The notes beneath the pieces are model-generated. The model had not been told where the DNA came from. It searched no databases and was given only the letters and a program-made list of their open reading frames with translations. The position numbers were made by a program, and so were the translations under genes. From NCBI GenBank assembly GCA_964525965.1, contig CAZGKA010000088.1, positions 1-7,798 on the forward strand: a stretch of 7,798 bases of DNA, written 5' to 3'. Shown here one piece after another: positions 1-5,563 of this stretch; position 1 is the stretch's first letter, and the number at the start of each line of letters is the position of its first letter. This DNA comes from Methanodesulfokora sp964525965 (GTDB lineage Archaea > Korarchaeota > Korarchaeia > Korarchaeales > Korarchaeaceae).

Positions 1-756
1 ATGCTGGCCAAGAGGATAGTTGTGGCCCTGGATATAAGGGGCGGAAAGGTGGTCAAGGGGATAAGGTTCGAGAACGTGCGGGACGTGGGAGATCCTGTGG
101 AGTTCGCTAGGAGATACGAGGAGGAAGGAGCTGATGAGATAGTGTTCCTGGACATAACTGCCTCCTATGAGGGGAGGAGAACTCTGGTGGAACTCGCGGA
201 GAGGGTAGCGGCTGAGGTGTACGTGCCCTTCACGGTGGGAGGTGGGATAAGGAGTGTTGAGGAGATAAGGGAGATCGTCAGGAGCGGTGCCGACAAGGTG
301 TTCGTCAATACGGCGGCTGTCAACAGGCCTGAGCTTGTGAGGGAGGCTGCTGAAGTGGTGGGAAGCGCCAACCTGGTCGTGGCCATAGATGCCAAGTGGA
401 ACGGGAGGTTCTGGGAGGTCTACACGCACGGAGGGAGGAGGCCGAGAGGCCTGGATGCGGTCGAGTGGGCGAGGGAGGTGGAGAAGCTTGGAGCCGGGGA
501 GATCCTCCTGACCTCGATGGACACCGACGGGACCCAGGCGGGCTTCGACATTCCTCTCACCAAGGCGGTGGTGGATGCCGTTGACATACCTGTCGTGGCA
601 TCGGGAGGTGCTGGCTGTCCTGAGCACTTCTACGAGGTCTTTGAGATCGGGGCCAGCGCTGCGCTTGCAGCTTCAATATTCCACTACAGGAAGTACACTG
701 TGAGGGGGCTCAAGGAGTATCTGGCCGGGAGGGGCGTCGATGTCAGGCTCGACTGA
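1..756 (+). CDS. hisF: Imidazole glycerol phosphate synthase, cyclase subunit HisF
   Basis: HisF is the cyclase half of imidazole glycerol phosphate synthase. It takes ammonia from the HisH glutaminase and converts PRFAR to imidazole glycerol phosphate plus AICAR, in the cytoplasm. The protein is 251 aa, the normal family length, and is a complete (beta/alpha)8 barrel. Both catalytic aspartates are present: D11 in VVALD and D130 in VVAIDAK. K19, the phosphate-binding glycines GGG (80-82), the TSMDTDGT motif (171-178) and SGGAG (201-205) are also visible. The usual CLDV near the N-terminus reads ALDI, so the common Cys9 is Ala; this residue is not essential. The window opens exactly on the ATG, so its promoter or RBS cannot be seen. 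The 3' end overlaps hisIE by 17 nt. The identification is certain; the partner hisH is not in view. Confidence 0.97.
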   Translation: MLAKRIVVALDIRGGKVVKGIRFENVRDVGDPVEFARRYEEEGADEIVFLDITASYEGRRTLVELAERVAAEVYVPFTVGGGIRSVEEIREIVRSGADKVFVNTAAVNRPELVREAAEVVGSANLVVAIDAKWNGRFWEVYTHGGRRPRGLDAVEWAREVEKLGAGEILLTSMDTDGTQAGFDIPLTKAVVDAVDIPVVASGGAGCPEHFYEVFEIGASAALAASIFHYRKYTVRGLKEYLAGRGVDVRLD

Positions 757-1375
757 CCTGCTGGACCAGGTCGACTGGGAGAGGTGCAACGGCCTGGTTC
801 CGGCCGTGGTGCAGAGCACCGATGGGAAGGTCCTCATGCTTGCTTACATGAACAGAGAGGCGCTCAGGAGAACCCTAGAGACGGGATACGCTCATTTTTA
901 CTCGAGGAGCAGGGGGAGGCTCTGGATGAAGGGAGAGGTCAGTGGCAACGTCATGAAGGTGAGGGAGGTCAGGATCGACTGCGATTCTGACTCGCTCCTT
1001 CTCGTGGTGGAGGCTTCCGGACCAGCGTGCCACACGGGGAACAAGAGCTGCTTCTACAGGCGTCTGGGTGAGCCGGAGAGGTACGGCAATGCTCCGGACT
1101 ATTCCTTGTCGATCCTCAAGGAGCTTGAGGAGGTGATAAAGGACAGAAAGAGGAATCCGAGGGAGGGATCCTACACCTCGAAGCTCTTCAGGGAGGGAAG
1201 GGAGAGGATATACAAGAAGTTCGGCGAGGAGGCCGTGGAGGTTCTGGTGGCTGAGGAGAGACACAGGATAATATGCGAGACCGCTGACCTCCTCTACCAC
1301 CTGCTCGTCCTCCTCACTTACAATGACGTGGAGCTGAGCGAGGTCATGGAGGAGCTGAGGAGGCGCAGGAGATGA
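740..1375 (+). CDS. hisIE: Bifunctional phosphoribosyl-AMP cyclohydrolase / phosphoribosyl-ATP pyrophosphatase HisIE
   Basis: This 211-aa protein joins the second and third enzymes of histidine biosynthesis. Residues about 1-110 are HisI (PR-AMP cyclohydrolase): W62, KGEVSGN (64-70), the metal-binding DCDSD (80-84), the GPACHTG stretch with C97/H98, and C104 in SCF. Residues about 120-211 are HisE (PR-ATP pyrophosphatase): LKELEEVI (126-133), NPREGSYTSKLF (139-150), KKFGEEAVEV (159-168) and the acidic ETADLLYH (180-187), the usual Mg-binding helices of the MazG-like all-alpha fold. Many archaea carry hisI and hisE as separate genes; here they form one continuous reading frame. The ATG at 740 lies inside hisF and is preceded by a strong SD (GGGAGGGG, 727-734) five nt upstream, which supports this start and implies translational coupling. 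It overlaps hisC by four nt (ATGA). Confidence 0.96.
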   Translation: MSGSTDLLDQVDWERCNGLVPAVVQSTDGKVLMLAYMNREALRRTLETGYAHFYSRSRGRLWMKGEVSGNVMKVREVRIDCDSDSLLLVVEASGPACHTGNKSCFYRRLGEPERYGNAPDYSLSILKELEEVIKDRKRNPREGSYTSKLFREGRERIYKKFGEEAVEVLVAEERHRIICETADLLYHLLVLLTYNDVELSEVMEELRRRRR

Positions 1376-2376
1376 GGTTCAGGAGGGAGATAGAGGAGTT
1401 CAAGCCCTACAACCCCTATGTCAAACGTCAAATCAGGATAAGGTTGGACAAGAACGAGTGTCCATTCGACGTTCCAGATGAGGTGAAGGAGGACGCCCTG
1501 AGGAGGATCAGAGAGGCCAAGTGGAACAGATATCCCGACATGAACGCTGATCCACTGAGGGAGAAGATTGCTGAGGTCCACGGGCTGGACGTGAGGAACG
1601 TGGTCATTGGAAACGGGGGAGATGAGCTGATAGCCCTCTCCCTGAAGCTCTTCGAGGGAAATAAAGTCGTAATAAGCTCCCCCACTTTCGGGATGTACTC
1701 CTTCTACTCCAAGCTGGAGGGCCTCAGCGTGGTGGACGTTCCCCTGAGGGACGACTTCAGCCTGGGGGATGTGGAGGCTCACGTCGATGGTGCCAGGCTC
1801 GTCGTGATCTGCTCGCCCAACAACCCGACCGGAAACACCCAGAGCAGGGAGAGCATAGAGAGGGTCCTTGAGACGGGGGTCCCGGTCCTGCTGGACGAGG
1901 CCTACGCTGAGTTCTCGCGAAAAAGCTGTTTGGACCTGCTGAGCGAGTACGACAACCTGATCATCCTGAGGACCTTCTCCAAGGCCTTCGGCCTGGCGGC
2001 CGCCAGGGTGGGCTACGTGCTCACCAGTGAGAGGATAGCCGAGAAGCTGCTCTCCATAAAACCCCCCTTCAACGTCAGCCTCTTCTCAATGAAGGTGGTG
2101 GAGTCGGCCCTCGATCACCGGCAGTACGTCGAGAGGATTGTTGACTACATCGTGAGGGAGAGGGAGAGGATGTATGAGGAGCTCAGGGATTGCGCGTATC
2201 CGAGCGAGGCCAACTTCCTGCTGGTGAAGCTCGATGCCCACGACTTCCTCCTCGAGAGGGGAATAGCTGTGAGGAAGCTGGAGGGAAGGCTTAAGGGCCA
2301 TATAAGAGTTACCGTTGGCCTGAGGGAGGAGAACGACGCCCTTCTGGAGGCTCTGAGGGAGTTCAGGGGCGAGTGA
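1372..2376 (+). CDS. hisC: Histidinol-phosphate aminotransferase HisC
   Basis: HisC is a fold-type I, PLP-dependent aminotransferase that moves an amino group from glutamate to imidazole-acetol phosphate, giving L-histidinol phosphate. The protein has 334 aa, typical of the compact archaeal and bacterial HisC forms. Recognisable elements are LDKNECPFDVP (25-35), a HisC-style substrate-entry motif; RYPD (53-56); the phosphate-cup region IGNGGDELI (79-87); SPNNPTG (148-154) with N151; LLDEAYAEF (173-181) with D175 that contacts the pyridine nitrogen; and TFSKAFGLAAARVGY (201-215) with the PLP lysine K204 and R212. IRVTVG near the C-terminus holds the carboxylate-binding arginine R312. The operon context excludes most other class I/II aminotransferases. 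An SD (GAGGAGG, 1357-1363) lies eight nt before the ATG, which overlaps the hisIE stop. The 3' end overlaps the next gene. Confidence 0.95.
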   Translation: MRFRREIEEFKPYNPYVKRQIRIRLDKNECPFDVPDEVKEDALRRIREAKWNRYPDMNADPLREKIAEVHGLDVRNVVIGNGGDELIALSLKLFEGNKVVISSPTFGMYSFYSKLEGLSVVDVPLRDDFSLGDVEAHVDGARLVVICSPNNPTGNTQSRESIERVLETGVPVLLDEAYAEFSRKSCLDLLSEYDNLIILRTFSKAFGLAAARVGYVLTSERIAEKLLSIKPPFNVSLFSMKVVESALDHRQYVERIVDYIVRERERMYEELRDCAYPSEANFLLVKLDAHDFLLERGIAVRKLEGRLKGHIRVTVGLREENDALLEALREFRGE

Positions 2377-3077
2377 TGATGTGGCTCGTCTTCGATGTGG
2401 ATGGAGTGCTCATAGACGTGAGCGAGAGCTACGACCTAGCCACCAAGCTGACGGCTGAACACTTCCTCAGGAGGAGGGGAATCCACGTGGAGATAGATCT
2501 GGAGCTCATAAGGGAGCTCAGGAGAAAGGGTTCCTTCGGGGACGACTTCAAGGTCAGCGAGGCCCTCGTGGCTGGAGCTGTTTCGGGCGACCTTGAGAAG
2601 TTTGTGGAGAACTTCCCTCCAGGTGAGGGGATAGGGTGGGTGAGGGAGAGGTTCGGAGCTCATGTGGACCCCCGAGAGGTGGAGGAGTACTTCAACTCCC
2701 TGTACCTCGGGGAGCTGTGGAGAAGGGAGAGGCCCTTGGTGGACGTGAACCTGCTCAGAAGAGCCATGGACAGGTTCAAGGTCGGGGTGATAACGGGGAG
2801 GAGCAGAGAGGAGGTCAGACTAGCTGAGGTCATACTGGGGATAAGGTTCGAGAGGTTCGTCTGCAGAGAGATGGCCAGAAAGCCGGACCCCAAGGCCCTC
2901 GAGATCCTCCTCGGGGACGACCAGGACATCGGGTTCTATGTAGGGGATACCGTGAACGACGAGCTCCTGGTCCTGAACTACGTCAGGAGGACCAGAAGGC
3001 CCTTCGGGTTCCTGATGGTGGGGAGGGACGTGGAGGACGTGAACGAGGTCCTGGAGATCTTCTCCTCGGTCGATTAG
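2376..3077 (+). CDS. HAD-superfamily hydrolase, candidate histidinol-phosphate phosphatase
   Basis: This is a haloacid-dehalogenase-fold phosphatase of about 233 aa. All four HAD motifs are visible: FDVDGVLID (nucleophile D7, acid/base D9), VITGRS (motif II, T140), ARKPDPKAL (motif III, K169) and FYVGDTVNDE (motif IV, D191/D195). The roughly 110 residues between motifs I and II form a helical C1 cap, as in subfamily IA (phosphoglycolate phosphatase type). The cap segment RKGSFGDDF recalls a conserved cap motif of an uncharacterised archaeal/plant IA subfamily that is fused to HisB in some plants; this is from memory. Three starts are possible: GTG 2373, ATG 2376 and ATG 2379. AGGGG (2365-2369) is best spaced for 2376 (six nt), which gives a one-nt overlap with the hisC stop. 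Its place after hisC suggests it dephosphorylates histidinol phosphate. The HAD assignment is firm; the substrate is inferred. Confidence 0.88.
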   Translation: MMWLVFDVDGVLIDVSESYDLATKLTAEHFLRRRGIHVEIDLELIRELRRKGSFGDDFKVSEALVAGAVSGDLEKFVENFPPGEGIGWVRERFGAHVDPREVEEYFNSLYLGELWRRERPLVDVNLLRRAMDRFKVGVITGRSREEVRLAEVILGIRFERFVCREMARKPDPKALEILLGDDQDIGFYVGDTVNDELLVLNYVRRTRRPFGFLMVGRDVEDVNEVLEIFSSVD

Positions 3078-3084
3078 CAGACGT

Positions 3085-3333
3085 TCAGATCGATAAGACA
3101 ACTACAGGGACGTTGGCTCTCCTGAACAGGTCCCTGAACTCCTCCATCCCCCAGCCGGCTTGGTGGCCCTCCTCACGTTGTCCCTCAACCTATAGATCAT
3201 AGACCCTTGTAATTACCAGTGGCCGTTTATGAAGTCCTAGCTGGTCTCCTTCCGAGATCTCCAGATTGTCGTAATTCCCTGGGTGAACCGGCCACGTATA
3301 TCAGACAAAGGAGGAGGTACTCTAGCTCCTCAT
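3085..3333 (-). pseudogene. Decayed ASCH-domain protein gene
   Basis: On the minus strand, one reading frame from about 3299 down to the TGA at 3085 gives protein-like sequence interrupted by a single TAG at about 3192. It reads YTWPVHPGNYDNLEI, then RPLVITRVYDL, stop, and then GWGMEEFRDLF and ANVPVVVLSI. The order of a basic/hydrophobic strand (VITRVYDL), an acidic Gly-rich stretch, GW-x-MEEFRDLF and a final hydrophobic strand resembles the C-terminal half of small (about 100 aa) archaeal ASCH-domain proteins, which are thought to bind RNA. Upstream, ATG 3333 opens the same frame but hits TAG after three codons. A one-base shift then gives LEYLLLCLI, a plausible ASCH N-terminus, before a second shift returns to the main frame through a TGA. 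At least two frameshifts and one nonsense codon are therefore needed. The 3' end stops seven nt from the convergent HAD gene, as a real packed gene would. The family assignment is by eye only. Confidence 0.5.
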
Positions 3334-3358
3334 CCCAGCAGCCAGTCGTTGTTAATAT

Positions 3359-3367
3359 CTTAAAAAA
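3359..3367 (-). promoter_or_regulatory. TATA-like box of the ASCH pseudogene
   Basis: The minus strand reads TTTTTTAAG here. The centre of TTTTAA lies about 29 nt upstream of the ATG at 3333, close to archaeal TATA-to-start spacing for a leaderless or near-leaderless mRNA. The same TTTTAAG core stands upstream of the M42 gene and the coiled-coil gene, which supports 3333 as the original start of the broken gene. The oligo-T tract could equally act as a terminator for the upstream M42 gene. Confidence 0.35.
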
Positions 3368-3413
3368 GACTATGTTTTTAAAGGAATTACACTCAAAACC
3401 CGTCCACCGGGTT
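3362..3413 (-). terminator. Putative terminator downstream of the M42 peptidase gene
   Basis: Directly after the M42 stop codon, the minus strand can form a perfect 6-bp hairpin: AACCCG (3397-3402 on plus) pairs with CGGGTT (3408-3413) around a 5-nt loop. TTTT follows, and 30 nt further on there is a T6 tract (3362-3367). A second dyad, TTAAAAA (3360-3366) and TTTTTAA (3375-3381), places oligo-T on both strands. Archaeal termination depends mainly on oligo-T, so the T tracts may matter more than the stem. This is structure by inspection only. Confidence 0.35.
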
Positions 3414-4504
3414 CACACGGTCCTGCTCAGGTTGGAGCTCATCCAGTCCCTGTCAAGACTCTCAGCGAAGGCTTTGACGAGCTTCACCGAGTTCACCGCA
3501 TCGCTCAAGCTGATGACCTCAACAGGGCTGTGCACGTACCTGGTGGGAACGGAGACCGCTCCCGCTGGTATGCCCTCGCGGGTCAGCTGAATGGCTGAGG
3601 CGTCCGTCGTGCCCCCAGGGAGGACCTCAAGCTGGTATGGTATTCCCTCTCCGGTGGCCACCTCCACGAGGAGCCTTCTCACCGCCGGATGAGCTATCAG
3701 GCCGGAGCCTCCCCTCCCGTCCATGACCTTGATGGCCGGTCCCTTGCCCACCTTGGTCACCTGCTTTGTCTCCTCCACCCCAGGAACGTCAGCTGCTATC
3801 GTCACGTCCAGGGCCAGGGCAACGTCCGGGCCTATGGAGAATGCCGCCGTTCTGGCGCCCTTGAGTCCGACCTCCTCTTGAACCGTGGCGACCGCGTACA
3901 GATCGACCTTCGGGCCAGCTTCTTTGAAGGCCTCAAGCATCACGGCCAGCCCGATCTTGTCGTCGAAGGCCCTCCCGGACACCACATCGGAGCTGCCCAG
4001 CTTTACCACGGCCCTATCTAGGACGGCCACGCTCCCGACCGTGATGCCCATCTCCTCCACCTCCTTCCTTGAGGAGGCGCCCACGTCTATGAACAGCTCG
4101 TCCATGGATATGACCTTCTTCTCCTCCTCCGGCTTCCTCAGGTGAGGAGGCTTGGACCCAATAACCCCCCTTATCGGGCCCTTTTCCGTCTTTATCAGGA
4201 CCCTCTGTCCGGGCAGTATCCTCTCCGACCATCCACCGACGGGAACGAACCTCAGGAACCCCTTCTCGTCCACGCCCCTGATCATGAGACCTATCTCGTC
4301 CATGTGAGCGGCGATCATGAGCTTCCCCTCTCCTCCACCTTTCTTGAGGGCTATCACGTTGCCCATCGAGTCTATCCTAACCTCGTCGGCCGAGGTCCTG
4401 AGCTCTTCCACGACCGCCTGCCTCATCTCATCCTCAAAACCGGACACGGAGACCAGGGAGCAGAACTTCTCGAGAAGCCTGAACATCTCCTCCTTCGTGG
4501 TCAT
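3413..4504 (-). CDS. M42 family metallopeptidase (TET-type deblocking / glutamyl aminopeptidase)
   Basis: This is a cytoplasmic dinuclear-metal aminopeptidase of family M42, whose archaeal members form 12-subunit TET particles that trim peptides released by the proteasome. The length of 363 aa is normal for the family. Metal and catalytic residues are present: H67 and D69 in AAHMDEIG, bridging D181 or D182 in GRAFDDKIG, general base E210 and ligand E211 in VQEEVGLKG, D233 in ALDV, and H325 in RYVHSPVEV. GGTTDAS (297-303) is also typical. Members annotated as endoglucanase M42 share this fold; cellulase activity is unlikely. The start is ATG 4504, 16 nt after the uppP stop. No SD is visible, but a TATA-like box lies about 25 nt upstream, which favours a separate leaderless transcript. 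The exact substrate preference (Glu/Asp, Lys or hydrophobic N-termini) cannot be read from the sequence. Confidence 0.93.
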   Translation of the reverse strand: MTTKEEMFRLLEKFCSLVSVSGFEDEMRQAVVEELRTSADEVRIDSMGNVIALKKGGGEGKLMIAAHMDEIGLMIRGVDEKGFLRFVPVGGWSERILPGQRVLIKTEKGPIRGVIGSKPPHLRKPEEEKKVISMDELFIDVGASSRKEVEEMGITVGSVAVLDRAVVKLGSSDVVSGRAFDDKIGLAVMLEAFKEAGPKVDLYAVATVQEEVGLKGARTAAFSIGPDVALALDVTIAADVPGVEETKQVTKVGKGPAIKVMDGRGGSGLIAHPAVRRLLVEVATGEGIPYQLEVLPGGTTDASAIQLTREGIPAGAVSVPTRYVHSPVEVISLSDAVNSVKLVKAFAESLDRDWMSSNLSRTV

Positions 4505-4520
4505 AAGATGTGTTGAAGTG

Positions 4521-5321
4521 CTAGCTTAAAACTGTGAGGGCCAGCAGGCCGATTCCGAAGCAGTAGATGGAGAACAGGTGAAATCTCCCTCTCCTTATCA
4601 CCTCGAGCAGGAACTTTATCGACAGAACCCCCACGATGAAGGAGGTCAGAAACCCGACCAGGTTGGGTGTTGTGGCCGCAGAGCTGAGCCCATACCTGAG
4701 GATCTCGAGCGTGAGGGCTCCGGCTATGGCTGGAATCGATAGGAGGAAGGAAAACTTCGCCGCTTCCTCCTTGTCCACTCCGGAGAGCATTCCCGTGGCT
4801 ATGGTGGATCCCGATCTCGAGATTCCCGGTAGGATCGCTGCTGCCTGAGCAAGACCTATCAGCAGGGACGATCTGAGGTTCACCTTTTTCCTACCCCCGG
4901 AGAACCTCGTCAGGAGGAGCCATACTCCTGTTATCAGGAAGCAGATGCCGACCAGCCTCGCGTCGTTGAATATCTCGTTTACGTAGTCCTGGAGCAGGAG
5001 GCCCACCACCACTATGGGCACCGTGGCGAGCACCAGGTACCAGGAGAGGCGTCTCTCATAGGAGGAGGTGAAGGCCCCGGGACCCCTCCTGAGGAGGTCG
5101 GGGAAGGTCCCAAAGAAGTTCTTCAGGACCGTGAGGACGTCCCTCCAGAAGAACAACAGGACCGCTAGGAGGGTACCGCCGTGGACCATTATGTCGAAGA
5201 GGACAGAGTTCTGAGAGAGCATGACCTTCTGCAGGAGGACGAGGTGTCCGGAGCTGCTTATCGGGAGCCACTCTGTCACTCCCTGAAGGGCTCCCAGTAT
5301 TATGGCCTGCTCCACGTTCAT
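4521..5321 (-). CDS. uppP: Undecaprenyl-diphosphate phosphatase family protein (UppP/BacA)
   Basis: This is a polytopic membrane phosphatase of the BacA/UppP family. In bacteria it removes the terminal phosphate from C55 undecaprenyl diphosphate to recycle the lipid carrier of cell-wall synthesis. In archaea the likely substrates are polyprenyl or dolichyl diphosphates used for N-glycosylation and surface polysaccharides. The length of 266 aa is usual. The first signature, QGVTEWLPISSSGH (13-26), carries catalytic E17, the serine cluster and H26 (H30 of the E. coli protein). The second, LPGISRSGSTIATG (164-177), carries R169 (R174 in E. coli). Several hydrophobic segments are evident, at about 40-60, 94-112, 121-139, 153-168, 190-206, 221-240 and 247-265. 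It stands first in a minus-strand pair with the M42 gene. A TATA-like box lies about 30 nt upstream of ATG 5321, and no strong SD precedes it. The family is certain; the lipid substrate is inferred. Confidence 0.93.
   Translation of the reverse strand: MNVEQAIILGALQGVTEWLPISSSGHLVLLQKVMLSQNSVLFDIMVHGGTLLAVLLFFWRDVLTVLKNFFGTFPDLLRRGPGAFTSSYERRLSWYLVLATVPIVVVGLLLQDYVNEIFNDARLVGICFLITGVWLLLTRFSGGRKKVNLRSSLLIGLAQAAAILPGISRSGSTIATGMLSGVDKEEAAKFSFLLSIPAIAGALTLEILRYGLSSAATTPNLVGFLTSFIVGVLSIKFLLEVIRRGRFHLFSIYCFGIGLLALTVLS
4525..4532 (-). promoter_or_regulatory. TATA-like box for the M42 gene inside the uppP 3' end
   Basis: The minus strand reads GTTTTAAG. The centre of TTTTAA is about 24-25 nt upstream of the M42 ATG at 4504, near the expected archaeal TATA-to-TSS distance, so transcription could begin at or next to the start codon. 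The box lies in the last codons of uppP. The missing SD in the 16-nt gap supports leaderless initiation. Confidence 0.45.
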
Positions 5322-5347
5322 GTCGATCCCGAAGAGAGGATTTCCTC

Positions 5348-5355
5348 AATATTTA
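5348..5355 (-). promoter_or_regulatory. TATA-like box for uppP
   Basis: The minus strand reads TAAATATT, centred about 30 nt upstream of ATG 5321. Standard archaeal spacing would put transcription start about four nt before the ATG, so the mRNA would be almost leaderless. Confidence 0.45.
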
Positions 5356-5371
5356 CGCTTTACGACACCAG

Positions 5372-5402
5372 CAGGGGAGGCTGTCTGCTAAGAACCTCCC
5401 TG
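5372..5402. repeat. Imperfect inverted repeat upstream of uppP
   Basis: CAGGGGAGG (5372-5380) and CCTCCCTG (5395-5402) form an 8-bp stem with one bulged G around a 14-nt spacer. It lies 17-47 nt upstream of the uppP TATA-like box, in the divergent region between uppP and the radical SAM gene. It could be an operator or a chance dyad in purine-rich DNA. The rest of the 242-nt region (5322-5563) holds no gene that I can support. Confidence 0.25.
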
Positions 5403-5525
5403 AGCAGTGATTTGAGAGTTTAGAAATTATACGAACCGGGGTCATGTACGCCCAGACCATTAATCTGCCCCCTTCGCTTGACAGGACATTGAGTATCCAA
5501 TAAAAACGTCGAAGATTTAATTTCG

Positions 5526-5540
5526 GAAGGAACATTTATG
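5526..5540 (+). promoter_or_regulatory. BRE/TATA-like promoter for the radical SAM gene
   Basis: A purine-rich BRE-like stretch (GAAGGAAC, 5526-5533) is followed by ATTTATG (5534-5540), centred 27 nt before the GTG start at 5564. That is the classical archaeal TATA-to-start distance, so the transcript may begin at the GTG. The ATG inside the box (5538) is not in frame with the gene. A second AT-rich stretch at 5512-5523 could be an alternative box with a short leader. Confidence 0.45.
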
Positions 5541-5563
5541 AGCAGTTGTAGGGCGATCTCCTC

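Noticed and set aside
3311..3331. Hairpin GAGGAG / CTCCTC with a 9-nt loop
   Set aside because: It falls in the 5' end of the ASCH remnant and uses the GGAGG/CTCC words common throughout the window, so there is no support for a separate function.
3219..3590. 123-codon plus-strand ORF covering the intergenic gap and the M42 3' end
   Set aside because: Low-complexity Ser/Arg/Leu content, no RBS, and antisense to both the M42 gene and the ASCH remnant.
5478..5507. Bacterial-type -35 TTGACA followed by an AT-rich -10-like stretch
   Set aside because: The genome looks archaeal and the archaeal TATA spacing explains the start better; treated as coincidence.
5510..5525. Possible palindrome CGAAGATTTAATTTCG before the radical SAM promoter
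   Set aside because: On pairing base by base only the four outer pairs and one inner pair match, so it is not a convincing operator.
5353..5535. 60-codon minus-strand ORF in the divergent promoter region
   Set aside because: Atypical composition, no SD, no recognisable motif, and it overlaps the uppP upstream region and promoter; the frame is probably open by chance.
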